Shown piece by piece: positions 25,181 through 34,320 of a stretch of 44,484 bases of DNA (its first letter is position 1; the number at the start of each line of letters is the position of its first letter). The position numbers were made by a program, and so were the translations under genes. The notes beneath the pieces are model-generated. The model was not told the origin of the DNA. It was given only the letters and a program-made list of their open reading frames with translations, and ran no database searches. This DNA is from Acidimicrobiaceae bacterium (GTDB lineage Bacteria > Actinomycetota > Acidimicrobiia > Acidimicrobiales > RAAP-2), in NCBI GenBank assembly GCA_003160115.1, contig PLQL01000023.1:27081-71564 (forward strand), given 5' to 3'.

Positions 25181-25987
25181 CTATTGAAGCTTGCTTAGTA
25201 AACCTTCGCGACCAGAGCCCGGACCGCTCTCCGAACTTCTCTCGTCGTCCTCGAATTCCTGGTGCAGTGTCGCTTGCAACAGCACCGGTCCATCACCGCT
25301 GAGGGTGACCAGATTGATTCCACTACCGCCAAAGACTGCGGTCATGAGCGTCGCGGCATTGAAGGCGCCCACCATCTCGACACCGAAGGTGACGGTGTCC
25401 GCGAACGCCACGACGGCTCCCCCATGCACCTGAATCTTTCCTCCGTAGGCAGCGGGATTCAACTCCATGATTGTCCCGCCACCTCCAATAACGAGAGTTC
25501 CCTCACCAGTGAAGTGCTCGAGAATGAAACCATTGCGAGAACGACGACCTTGATTGAAACCATTGAACGAGATGTCGTATTTCAGGCTCGACTCTGCGCA
25601 CACGAACGCTCGACTCTCAGTGAACCATCCGACCTTGCCATCGAGTTCAAGAACGCGGATCTGACCTGGTAACTCACCGGCGAAAGTAACAAGTCCCGAA
25701 CCCCCTGACGGGCTGAACCACTGGAACGCCAAACTCTGTCCGGCGAGCGCACGTTTCCCTACTTCGGTTGCGGTCGCCAGCGCTGCTTTAAGCATGCTGC
25801 CGCCCTGCTTTGCCTTTTTGTTGGCGTCGTCAGCTGCTCCGCCGGGGGTCGAGAGTCGGGTCTCAAGTTTGACGTTTGTCGTCTTCCAGCGAAACTTCTT
25901 TGCGTCGGCGAACACTGACTGGCTGTCGTCAAGTTGACAGGTCAGGTGCTGGGCAAACTCACCCGTGATTTTAGTTGCAATTGTCAT
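25181..25987 (-). CDS. AIM24-family protein
   Basis: A 268-residue protein of the AIM24 (TRAP-like beta-sandwich) family. The middle and C-terminus carry the Gly-rich strands expected of the fold (GEGTLVIGGGGTIMELN, GGKIQVHGGAVVAF, SGINLVTLSGDGPVLLQA). Bacterial members have no defined biochemical role. The start at 25987 is chosen for its GAGGTGG site; an upstream in-frame start at 26041 lacks one. Confidence 0.85.
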   Translation of the reverse strand: MTIATKITGEFAQHLTCQLDDSQSVFADAKKFRWKTTNVKLETRLSTPGGAADDANKKAKQGGSMLKAALATATEVGKRALAGQSLAFQWFSPSGGSGLVTFAGELPGQIRVLELDGKVGWFTESRAFVCAESSLKYDISFNGFNQGRRSRNGFILEHFTGEGTLVIGGGGTIMELNPAAYGGKIQVHGGAVVAFADTVTFGVEMVGAFNAATLMTAVFGGSGINLVTLSGDGPVLLQATLHQEFEDDERSSESGPGSGREGLLSKLQ

Positions 25988-26162
25988 AGTCCACCTCGGA
26001 ATCGAAGAATAGCCGTGGCGGACCCGTCGTGCATAGTGCAACTGGTGACGTGGGGCGACGCCAATGTTGCCGTGGAGAAATCAGAAAAGAAGGTCGTCGC
26101 CGAATGGCGAGAAGCACGAAAGAACTGAACTGCGTTCTTCGCGAGCTAACTGATGATGGACT

Positions 26163-27671
26163 TCAGTCGACCTGTGAATCTAGGAGACTTGGAACGAGCG
26201 GCTGGCCCTTTGAGTGGCCAGTTTTAGTCCGTGGCTCGGGTGGCAGAATCTCGGCTGACAACCGGGCACTCTGCTCCAAGGTCAGTCCCCGTGTTTCACG
26301 TCCGAAGATTGTGAATATCACCATGGCAAGCAACGCCACTGAGCCAACGAGTGCGTAGGCCGCTCCTGCGCCATCGTGGGCGAGCAGAACAGGAATGAAC
26401 GACGGTCCAATGACACCCGATATCAATCGACCGAAGCCCTCAGTGGTCGCTACGCCCCAGGCACGAATCTCCGTTGGGTAACTCTCTGCGGTGTAGGTCT
26501 TGACGGCGGGATCGGCGGCGATGCCAAAGAACGACATCAAACATCCCAGAACAAGGATTGGCAAGGCTCCGCGAACAAAACCGAAGGCGAGGGCCGCGAT
26601 GCCAGCAGTAACTGTGAAGCCGATTATGACCGGCTTACGTCCCCAACGTTCGACTACCCAAGCTTCGAGAAACTTACCCGGAATTGACACTCCGACGATT
26701 ACGGCGGTGAAAGCGAATGCGGATGTCAGCGAATAGCCCATACTCGTAACCGCCGTGGGCATGAACGTCTGAATCGAATAGAAGATGAAGAACGTTCCGC
26801 CGAAAGTCACCCACAAGGTCATTGATCGCTTCAGGTACGGGCGATGAAAGACGGCTCCAAGTGGATGGAGCGGTGCAGCTTTCACCGTGGGTTCGTCTGC
26901 GGCAATCGGCGCGAGCGGACTTCCGGTGGATCGAACAGCTCGAGTCTCTATCGAAGCGAGCACCGCCTCACTTTCAAGCCACCGACCCTTTGATTCGAGC
27001 CATCGAGGCGATTCAGGCAGGAAGCGCAACGCGAGTAGTGCGAAGAGAATAGGGATGCCGCCGAGGTAAAACATGATTCGCCAGCCGTTCGGATTCTCGA
27101 CGTTCGGAATCAGCACCAGTGCCAACAATGGCGAGAGAAAGTAGCCCACGGAAAGGCACGCGTCGGCCCAACCGGTGTAGCGGCCTCGTCGATCGTGGGG
27201 GCAGAGCTCGCAGGCGTAAATATAGGGAATCGGGAACACTGCCCCCATTGCCATGCCGTCGAGAATTCGTAGCGTGAGAAGGCTGTCGATGCCGTGCACC
27301 CAGCCGGTGGAAAACGTGAGTATGGCATACGCGGTCGTGCCAACGATTAGTACTTTCTTTCGACCAAAGCGATCTGCCAGCCTGCCGGCGGGCACGATGC
27401 CTATCACGATGCCGATGTTTGCGGCGATCGCGACAAAGGACTTCATTGATGTTGAAAGAGCGAATTGCTGGGTTAGTGAAGGAAGGACTGATCCGGTCAG
27501 CCCAATGTCGTAGGACTCAATGAGCCAACTTAGGAACAGAAGTCCCATGACTCCAGCGAGCCATCGCGAAGGCGGCAATCGGTCCAGCCGCGCGGCCGCG
27601 CGCGGGCGATTGGTCGGAGGTGTCGGCGGGTCAAGGAGGGCAGAAGAACCACCGTGAAACCAATTTGCCAT
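26163..27671 (-). CDS. MFS transporter, sugar-porter/metabolite:H+ symporter type
   Basis: A 502-residue, twelve-helix permease. Family signatures are the loop 2-3 motif AGRLADRFGRKKVLI, PESPRWLESKGRW after TM6, and a second-half equivalent around VVERWGRKPVII. The N-terminal IESYDIGLTGSVLPSL aligns with sugar-porter and AAHS carriers. The substrate is unknown (sugar, organic or aromatic acid). The ATG at 27671 is preceded by AAAGGAG; a longer frame to 27740 runs through a hairpin and is unlikely. A strong palindrome lies 23 bp upstream. Confidence 0.9.
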   Translation of the reverse strand: MANWFHGGSSALLDPPTPPTNRPRAAARLDRLPPSRWLAGVMGLLFLSWLIESYDIGLTGSVLPSLTQQFALSTSMKSFVAIAANIGIVIGIVPAGRLADRFGRKKVLIVGTTAYAILTFSTGWVHGIDSLLTLRILDGMAMGAVFPIPYIYACELCPHDRRGRYTGWADACLSVGYFLSPLLALVLIPNVENPNGWRIMFYLGGIPILFALLALRFLPESPRWLESKGRWLESEAVLASIETRAVRSTGSPLAPIAADEPTVKAAPLHPLGAVFHRPYLKRSMTLWVTFGGTFFIFYSIQTFMPTAVTSMGYSLTSAFAFTAVIVGVSIPGKFLEAWVVERWGRKPVIIGFTVTAGIAALAFGFVRGALPILVLGCLMSFFGIAADPAVKTYTAESYPTEIRAWGVATTEGFGRLISGVIGPSFIPVLLAHDGAGAAYALVGSVALLAMVIFTIFGRETRGLTLEQSARLSAEILPPEPRTKTGHSKGQPLVPSLLDSQVD

Positions 27672-28072
27672 GAGGGTTGCTCCTTTTCGCCCGGGCAGAA
27701 AAATTATTTTCTGCCAGGGGACTGGAGCAGCGATTATCAAGGTGGGCGTACAGCCTTAACACAATTTATGCTACTACCAAGTCTGTAGGCGCGAAGTTGA
27801 ACTCGTCACTCGTGACGCCTTCCTCTCGTGAGCGCGAGGGTTAGCTGACGTTGAGTGTCCTTCGCGAAGAAACTCTTGGTGAACATTCATCACAATTTTC
27901 AGACAACTGTCAGGAACCAACTCATATCAGCGAATGAAGGTCTGTTCATTGTCGTATCACTGCTGATTCACCGTGACTTTGATGGTTTCGCGAGTTCACG
28001 TGCACAGGAATTTGACGCAGCCGGTAGGTTGTTTATGCCGCGTGAGGTCCTTCGCGGCGTAACTAAGGGGAT
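27672..28072. other. Intergenic region between divergent MFS and SGNH genes
   Basis: About 400 bp with no convincing gene. It holds the promoters of both divergent genes and the palindrome listed separately. A 78-codon plus-strand frame (27855-28091) overlaps the SGNH start and looks non-coding. Confidence 0.6.
27694..27715. promoter_or_regulatory. Perfect 9-bp inverted repeat upstream of the MFS gene
   Basis: GGCAGAAAA and TTTTCTGCC are exact reverse complements separated by ATTA. The site ends 23 bp upstream of the MFS start codon, where it could be a repressor operator or a 5'-UTR hairpin. No T-run follows on either strand that would suggest a terminator. Confidence 0.6.
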
Positions 28073-28972
28073 GTGTTGTCGAAGTACGTAGTTCGTAGGT
28101 TCTTCATCGCGGGTACCGTGATGATTGCCCTGGCTGTCCCATTCGCCAGCATTGGGGGCGCCGCCAGCACGACGAGTCCCGAGCCCACGTCCACCTTCTA
28201 TCTCGACCTTGGTGGTTCTGGTTCGGTGGGAGTGCAACCAACGGCCGCGGAGCCCCACGGCCAGCCCACGACCAACGGTTACGCAAACTTCCTTGTGACG
28301 ATGCAAGCCGCGGCGGGACATAACTATCAGCTCACCCAACTCGGTTGTCCTGGTGAAACAACGGCGATGGCCTTGAACGGAGGAGATCGTTGCTACGTCG
28401 CCCCGACGTCACAGTTAGCTGCAGCGACCTCGTTCCTGTCTCAAAACAGTGGCGAGAGCGGTCTCGTGACGGTGGATCTCGGATTCAACAACGTGGTGGG
28501 GTGTCTTAGGCAGGCGTCAGACGTAACTTCGTGCGTCTTGCAAGGACTCGCGCTCATTCGCCAACAACTGCCACTCTTCTTGACTTCACTTAAAACGGCC
28601 GCGGGACCCGGCGTGACATTCGTGGGCGTCGGTCATTACGACCCCTTCCTGGCTGATGCTCTGCAAGGGTCCTCGGGGATCGAGATGGCCAAGACAAGTC
28701 TCTGGGCGATCAGCGCGCTCAACCGCACACTTCTCGGCATCTACCAAGGCGCCGGAATCCCAATGGCTAATGTTGCGCAAGCCTTCTCACTACACACCAG
28801 GACGCCGATGGCACTTGCTGGTAGTGGCATGGTGGCGGCCAACGTAGCCAACACCTGTCTGATGACGTGGATGTGTCAGCCCGCTCCTTATGGGCCGAAC
28901 CTCCACCCCAACAATGCGGGCTACCTCGCAATCGCCAACGCCATCGCAGCCAAGATTGGCGCAACTTCCTAG
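28073..28972 (+). CDS. Secreted SGNH-hydrolase-like protein
   Basis: Exported 299-residue protein with a signal peptide (RRFFIAGTVMIALAVPFA). SGNH blocks: block I reads LGGSGSVG, keeping the serine (S49) but with Gly in place of Asp of GDSL; block III is VDLGFNN; block V is LHPNNAGY (H278). Six cysteines are conserved with the paralogue on the other side of the acyltransferase module (GCPGET, RCY, VGCLR, TSCVL, TCLMTWMC), suggesting disulfides. A role as an extracytoplasmic esterase or acyl transferase is inferred. GTG (28073) or TTG (28076) may be the start; AAGGGG is upstream. Confidence 0.82.
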   Translation: MLSKYVVRRFFIAGTVMIALAVPFASIGGAASTTSPEPTSTFYLDLGGSGSVGVQPTAAEPHGQPTTNGYANFLVTMQAAAGHNYQLTQLGCPGETTAMALNGGDRCYVAPTSQLAAATSFLSQNSGESGLVTVDLGFNNVVGCLRQASDVTSCVLQGLALIRQQLPLFLTSLKTAAGPGVTFVGVGHYDPFLADALQGSSGIEMAKTSLWAISALNRTLLGIYQGAGIPMANVAQAFSLHTRTPMALAGSGMVAANVANTCLMTWMCQPAPYGPNLHPNNAGYLAIANAIAAKIGATS

Positions 28973-29053
28973 ATCGTCGCCTCACGTCCGATTGTGTCGG
29001 TGACGTGAATCATTGATGCGACGATGGTCCCCAATGGTGAGGTATTCAGCCGA

Positions 29054-30328
29054 TCAATCTGGCGAGAGATCCATTGGTCCGTCGCCCTTCCCATAGTCGG
29101 GCAACCCGGTTGGCTGTCGACGCGCAGGTATGAGTGAACGCCACGATTGACGACTTCTCCCGGCGACGGCTTTCGCGAGGGGTGTACGGGCCACAAGGGC
29201 CGTGAAGAAGTAACCCATGAAGTACACCAAGAGGAGGGCTATGGGGACCGCCACCATCCACGGCAGATGTAGCCCACTAGCGTTGCGCAGTCGCAGGAGG
29301 AAGGGTATCCAGAGCATTTGCGAAAGATACACACCATAGGAATTGTCTGAACCGGATCGCACCACCGCTCGCGTGCGAAGGCTTCGGCGCGGAGCGGTTA
29401 AGTACACCCCTAGGAGATACACGCACAAGATCGCTCCGATATTGAAGGGCAGAATCGTTGGTGAGTAGATGTTGATTCCCGTGCGTAGGTAGCGAGGGAG
29501 CCAGGGGTATCGCCCTAGGTAGCTGAGTACCTCGGCGCCAACAGCGCTGAGGAACGTGAAAATGTAGATAGGGCGCGCATGAGTGCAGATCCATTCATGG
29601 ATAGCGTCGAGATGAACTGCCACGATCATTCCACCAATGATGTAGACGGGATAGGAAGTGATAAGTCGGGTCTGCAGGATTCCGGGAATGCTCACGCCAA
29701 AGTGAGGTCCGCTTACGAGGACCCCGAAGGCGATTTGCCATAGCACTACGACGATCATCAACTGCGCGTGCCACCGTGCGAACCTCCTTATGAACATGAT
29801 GAGGAGGGGAAACAATACGTAAAACTCCATGATGACCATGAGGTAGTAGAGATGGTAATAGCCCGTCTCTAGGAGATGAAGGAAATATTTCAGTGCCGCC
29901 CCACTCCACACGTCAGTCTTGTGGAACGAGTAGAACGGGAGCACTTTCGTGTTGGTCACTGATGTATAGAAGAAGTAGATGACTGTCCACGCCAGATACG
30001 GTACGCCCACCGATATGAATCGACGCTTGAAATAGCTGACCAGTTCGACTTTCTTCGCGTTGTTGTAACTGTACGTGAGCATGCACGCCGAAACAAAGAG
30101 GAACGCGTCACGCGAGAATCGAGTGAGCATTATGAGACCTACGACCGCCGAACTAGTGGCGAGCGGCGCAAAGAAGATCAGCGTATGTGTGGATATAACG
30201 GCCGCTTGTTTGACCGGGCGCATCGCGTCAATGTGGTCGAGGCGCTTTCGGGTCCCGGTCGCGGGTTGGGTGAGCGCGTCTTCCGGGGTACTCAGGCTAA
30301 CTTCACTTGCCACGATGGGAGCTTTCAC
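29054..30328 (-). CDS. Membrane acyltransferase, acyltransferase-3 (OafA-like) family
   Basis: Polytopic membrane protein of 424 residues with about ten helices and the N-terminal AT3 signature LDHIDAMRPVKQAAVISTHT (R37, H48). Members transfer acyl groups, usually from acyl-CoA, across or at the membrane to sugars or lipids of the envelope. A typical FVSACMLTYSY and an internal YYHLYYLMVIMEFYVLFPL segment are visible. It starts 19 bp after the ligase gene, forming a three-gene minus-strand operon with it and the second SGNH gene. The GTG start lacks a strong ribosome binding site. Confidence 0.88.
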   Translation of the reverse strand: MKAPIVASEVSLSTPEDALTQPATGTRKRLDHIDAMRPVKQAAVISTHTLIFFAPLATSSAVVGLIMLTRFSRDAFLFVSACMLTYSYNNAKKVELVSYFKRRFISVGVPYLAWTVIYFFYTSVTNTKVLPFYSFHKTDVWSGAALKYFLHLLETGYYHLYYLMVIMEFYVLFPLLIMFIRRFARWHAQLMIVVVLWQIAFGVLVSGPHFGVSIPGILQTRLITSYPVYIIGGMIVAVHLDAIHEWICTHARPIYIFTFLSAVGAEVLSYLGRYPWLPRYLRTGINIYSPTILPFNIGAILCVYLLGVYLTAPRRSLRTRAVVRSGSDNSYGVYLSQMLWIPFLLRLRNASGLHLPWMVAVPIALLLVYFMGYFFTALVARTPLAKAVAGRSRQSWRSLIPARRQPTGLPDYGKGDGPMDLSPD

Positions 30329-30347
30329 TACTCATGGTGCGTGATCA

Positions 30348-31907
30348 CTAGAGCTCTTTTTCGAAGAGAACTTTAAGGTCCTTCGCATCGAGACGGTTCT
30401 TCTGGACCTTGCCGGTCGCGTGGATAGGCATGTTCTCGACGATGAGTAGGCGTGCTGGACGGCGGGTGCGGGCAACTGAGAGTACGAGTGCGTTTTCGAT
30501 CTCGGCCGCTCGTTGGGCAAAATCAGCCGGCGATGTCGATGAACTAAGACCATCGAGTTGAACGTACGCAATGGGCACCTGACCGAAAGTCTCGTCGGCT
30601 TCACCCACTACCGCGGCGAAGTCCACACCCTGCACGCCCAAGATGACATCCTCAATCTCTCGAGGAAATATCTTCTCACCACTTCGGTTGATCACGTCGT
30701 CGCTACGTCCTACGAGGAAGAGGTAGCCGTCTTCGTCGAGGTAGCCGAGATCACCGGTCTCGAGCCACCCCTGGGCATCGAATCGATCCTCGTAGCCGTG
30801 GCCTTCGTAACTTCGGATTACCGACGGGCCCTTGACCTGGACGTTGCCCACGCCGGCGTGGAGCATTCCACTTTCTGCGACGTTGGAATCCGGAATTACA
30901 CGAACCTCTACGCCAACGGCTGGCCCAACTGATCCTGGCTTGCGCAGGCCGTCAACTGGGTTTGCGCAGATCTGACTTGCCGCCTCAGTCATACCGTAGG
31001 ACTCGACGACCTGGATTCCCGTGGCGTGTTCGAATTCGTCGAGCACCGCGGTTGACAGGGGCGCTGAGGCGGATCGTATGAATCGTATTCGCGCTGGTAC
31101 CGACTCACCCGGACGAATCTCAACGAGTCGCGAAATGATCGCCGGGACGGCGTTGATCCACGTCACCTCGAGACGATCAATCAACGGCCAAAAATCGGTT
31201 CGATGAAATCCATCGTCAATGACCAGCGAGGCGCCGGCCACGAGCGAGGCGAGGACTGCCACGACTTCGGCGTTGATGTGCCACAGCGGCAGCGGGTTGA
31301 AACCTCGGTCCGATGTCGTCAGTCCGCTGTGATGCGCCACGAGTTGCGCGGCACAGAGTAACTGTGCGCTGGGAAGCGCGGTTACCTTTGGCGTTCCCGA
31401 CGTTCCCGATGTCGCCAATATGACCCCACCGTCCGATCCTTCTGGGTGATGGCCCCGTTGAAGTTCCCCGGTAACGGCGAGTGACTTCGCCGATACATTA
31501 ATCCATGCGCTTCGTGAGAGCGCCGGCGCCGCACGGTCGCTCACGATGGCACGAAGGTCGAGATTCCTCGCTCGATCATCGAGGCGCGGACCACTTGCGT
31601 ACGAAAGGTTGGGATCGAGTGGTGCCACCCAGATGCCCGAGCAGATTAGCGATACAAACGTCGCCGCGAACACCAGGGGATCGAAGATCAACAGTCCAAC
31701 GCGGTCGCCACACTCAAGACCGAGTGAGGTGTTGGCAAGACGCCATTCATCCATCTGCTCCTTGAGTTTCACGAAAGACACCGTTGAGCCCGAACGCAAG
31801 GCAAGAATCCATGGTGCGTCCTTCAGAGTGTCGGCGTACTCGTCGACAATGTTGCGAAGCGTTTCTTCTTTTGTGTCGGTTTGAACGACTCCGGCGATGC
31901 TCGTCAT
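30348..31907 (-). CDS. AMP-dependent acyl-CoA synthetase/ligase
   Basis: ANL-superfamily adenylating enzyme of 519 residues. Motifs are LATSGTSGTPKV (164-175, phosphate loop), ESYGMTEAAS, ETGDLGYLDEDGYLFLVGR, the hinge NRSGEKIFPREIED and C-terminal K500 in ATGKVQKNRL. It activates a carboxylic acid as acyl-AMP and probably transfers it to CoA; a carrier-protein acceptor cannot be excluded but none is encoded nearby. GAGGAAGTGG precedes the ATG, and only 3 bp separate it from the upstream SGNH stop. It would supply the acyl donor for the adjacent acyltransferase (inference). Confidence 0.92.
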   Translation of the reverse strand: MTSIAGVVQTDTKEETLRNIVDEYADTLKDAPWILALRSGSTVSFVKLKEQMDEWRLANTSLGLECGDRVGLLIFDPLVFAATFVSLICSGIWVAPLDPNLSYASGPRLDDRARNLDLRAIVSDRAAPALSRSAWINVSAKSLAVTGELQRGHHPEGSDGGVILATSGTSGTPKVTALPSAQLLCAAQLVAHHSGLTTSDRGFNPLPLWHINAEVVAVLASLVAGASLVIDDGFHRTDFWPLIDRLEVTWINAVPAIISRLVEIRPGESVPARIRFIRSASAPLSTAVLDEFEHATGIQVVESYGMTEAASQICANPVDGLRKPGSVGPAVGVEVRVIPDSNVAESGMLHAGVGNVQVKGPSVIRSYEGHGYEDRFDAQGWLETGDLGYLDEDGYLFLVGRSDDVINRSGEKIFPREIEDVILGVQGVDFAAVVGEADETFGQVPIAYVQLDGLSSSTSPADFAQRAAEIENALVLSVARTRRPARLLIVENMPIHATGKVQKNRLDAKDLKVLFEKEL

Positions 31908-31910
31908 TAT

Positions 31911-32819
31911 TTACCACTTCCTCGGTAATTGGGCTTCTATGGTGCTAGCAATGGTTCGATAGCCAGCATCGTTGGGATGGTCGTCGGGACCAAAGGGCGG
32001 CTTGTTGCATTCCCACGTGAGCGAACATGCTTCGGCGACGTTCGTCGGGACGGGACCGACGGCGATTAGGTTTGAAGACGTGGTGACTGCGGACTTGTAC
32101 GTCATCGCAACGTCCGCCACCGGTATTCCGGCCGCGCGGTAATCATTGACGAGGACGGCGTTCAATTGATTGAAGGCGACGAGCGTCTCATTCGCGTTCA
32201 ATCGTCCCTGGGCACCGTTTAGGTAGTCACCGAGGAACGGATCGCTGTATTCGAGACCAACGTAGTGGACTTTCGGACCCGCCGTCGCCTTGATTTGTCG
32301 AAGGATCGAGGGCAAATATTCGTGAACGAGGTTGACGCCCGAAGTCGCACACGATGGTTCGAATACCGTGACCAACATGCACGGTCGAATGTCGTTAAAT
32401 CCAAGGTCAATCGTGACTAAGCCAATGCGATTTTCGTTCACTCGAAGAAAGGCTTTGGCAATCGAGAGTTGGGTGTTGGGCAGCGTGTAGCAGGCGTCCT
32501 TGAACTGTCCAAGAATTGACCGGACCGTTTCACCGGGACAACCAATCTCACGAAGCTTAAGTGTCACGTCCTTGGCTGCTTCGAAGGTCACGAGATCGTT
32601 CGAGTAACCATCGTTGGTGCGGTGACCGTTGTGCCCCACGATTCCCGTGGGTTGGAAACCGAGCGACGCCGAAGCACCCATATCGAGATAGAAACCAGAG
32701 ACGGGCGTAGGGACCGGTTTTCGATCGAATGGATGCCACGGGCCCAGTTTGGTAAAAGCCAGCACCGACGCGATAATCACGATGCCGCCCGCGCTCAAGA
32801 GTACGACTCGTCGAAACAC
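31911..32819 (-). CDS. Membrane-anchored SGNH-hydrolase-like protein
   Basis: Paralogue (302 residues) of the SGNH protein at the other end of the module. An uncleaved-looking N-terminal helix (VVLLSAGGIVIIASVLAF) anchors an extracytoplasmic domain. Block I is MGASASLG (S50, with Ala replacing the GDSL Asp), block III VTIDLGFND, block V DDHPNDAGY (H281). The same six cysteines occur in the same order (GCPGET, ACY, RPCML, PSCAT, ACSLTWEC). The GTG start has GGAGG five bases upstream. It is the first gene of the acylation operon. Confidence 0.85.
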   Translation of the reverse strand: MFRRVVLLSAGGIVIIASVLAFTKLGPWHPFDRKPVPTPVSGFYLDMGASASLGFQPTGIVGHNGHRTNDGYSNDLVTFEAAKDVTLKLREIGCPGETVRSILGQFKDACYTLPNTQLSIAKAFLRVNENRIGLVTIDLGFNDIRPCMLVTVFEPSCATSGVNLVHEYLPSILRQIKATAGPKVHYVGLEYSDPFLGDYLNGAQGRLNANETLVAFNQLNAVLVNDYRAAGIPVADVAMTYKSAVTTSSNLIAVGPVPTNVAEACSLTWECNKPPFGPDDHPNDAGYRTIASTIEAQLPRKW

Positions 32820-33457
32820 GGTCTGCCTCCATTGCTGGTTATGAACGACGCGGCCTGAACTTCGCGTTGCGCCCCAGAGCTGCGCTCAAGCATGTAGTGA
32901 CTCTCACTTGCGACAGAATCTTCCGCGTGGGGTTTGAGGTGCGAGTTCAATTGCGAAACCGGCCCTCAAGTTCAAGTCCAGAATGAGTGACAAGAACGCC
33001 AGAGAATCTGCGACTGCACCGAACGCTTCTCACCAGATCACCCGCATATCGACCGCACCGACAGGTTGTCAGTGCGCGTGGAAGCGAGGTTCAGACGTCC
33101 AAACAGGATTCTACCACCGTGCAATTTCTGTCGTTCCGGGGTTGCGGGGCAACTCGCCAACTACATTTTGGTGTGACTCTTCAACGATGTCGCTGGACCG
33201 GGTCGTTGACGAAACGCGAGATTTTGACTTCCAGGGACATGTGAGGAAATGTTTTCCCCTCCGGTAAGGGTCGCTAAGAAATCTGAGGTGAATTTGTCTT
33301 CTCATTCGTGGCAGATCCGAACTTTTGTGGTCTTTCACGGTGACTCGCGTCAGTGAGGAGTGGTCGCCGTTATCGTTGGCGAGAACCGCGATAGCAAGGC
33401 GATGCTCCTCGCTTCTACCAGGAGTGATCTATCAACCACTAACTCATTGGAATCTCT
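32820..33457. other. 638-bp gap, no gene seen
   Basis: I find no convincing coding frame, RNA gene or strong repeat. It separates the acylation operon from a small membrane-protein gene and probably holds both promoters. Confidence 0.5.
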
Positions 33458-34036
33458 ATGACAGAAGGATCGGAAAAGGGAGCTCCGCTGAATCAGGACG
33501 TCCCCGAGGTGAGCGCAGGCGTTGAGAATACTTCAGACAATCGTCATGTTGCGTCACTGCGCGGTGCCGAAGCGGTAAACGTTGGCAAGACGTCGATTCG
33601 GGTGGCCGGGACTGTTTTTGTAGTTGTTTGTGCGGTTGTCCTCGTCGCGGGCGTCGTATCCGCCTCCAGCAGCAATGCCCGAATCAGCCGCATGAAATCA
33701 CGTGGAATCCCCGTAGTCGTTCGGGTCACGGGTTGTTTCGGAAATATCGGGGGCAGCGGGAGTAATGGCGCCGGCTTCACGTGTCATGGCGCCTACTCCG
33801 TAGATGGAGTCAAGTACCGCGAAGTGATTGGATCGATGAGCACTTTTGTGTCGTCGGGCACTCCGGTACGCTGCTTCGCTGACCCTTCACACCACAATTC
33901 GATTGAATTAGCTGATGCGGTCAAGACTTCAAGGACTTCTCTCACGGCATACTTTGTTCTAGGCGCTCTTGCAGTCGTACTACTTGCCGTGGCGTTGGCT
34001 CTGCGTCGGGCGGCTCGGAGAAACCCACTGAAGTGA
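33458..34036 (+). CDS. Hypothetical membrane protein, DUF3592-like
   Basis: A 192-residue protein with a disordered N-terminus, two hydrophobic helices (VAGTVFVVVCAVVLVAGVVS and AYFVLGALAVVLLAVALAL) and a beta-rich extracytoplasmic domain between them (IPVVVRVTGCFGN, HGAYSVDGVKYREVI, GTPVRCFADPSHHNS). The GVKYREV and V-x-C-x-x-DP layout resembles DUF3592 proteins. No function is known. Confidence 0.72.
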   Translation: MTEGSEKGAPLNQDVPEVSAGVENTSDNRHVASLRGAEAVNVGKTSIRVAGTVFVVVCAVVLVAGVVSASSSNARISRMKSRGIPVVVRVTGCFGNIGGSGSNGAGFTCHGAYSVDGVKYREVIGSMSTFVSSGTPVRCFADPSHHNSIELADAVKTSRTSLTAYFVLGALAVVLLAVALALRRAARRNPLK

Positions 34037-34320
34037 CGCTTCGAGTGCTAAGTCGTCATGAGCGCGGCCGCTGCGCGCTGCTGGAAGGAATATTTGGTTT
34101 ACACAGACGTCGGCGACCATCGGCACGACTGCGTCGAGCGGGTGCGTGGGCGGCAATGTCGCACAATCGTAGTGTTGCAAAACATTCTCTGCCACTAAAT
34201 CGGTAGGGAGCCCTCGCCTCCGTCGCTGACGCGGTAGTTCCAACAAAGCAACGGAGCCAATGGGACAGTACGCTGCCTAATTTCTCAATGTCAATTTCTG
34301 GACCTCGAGGCTTATTCCGC

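Noticed and set aside
27855-28091. A 78-codon plus-strand frame in the MFS/SGNH gap
   Set aside because: No family, overlaps the SGNH start in another frame, and composition is not protein-like.
32983-33267. Frames in the 638-bp gap
   Set aside because: Composition is unlike the real genes, the two overlapping frames exclude each other, and no ribosome binding site is clear.
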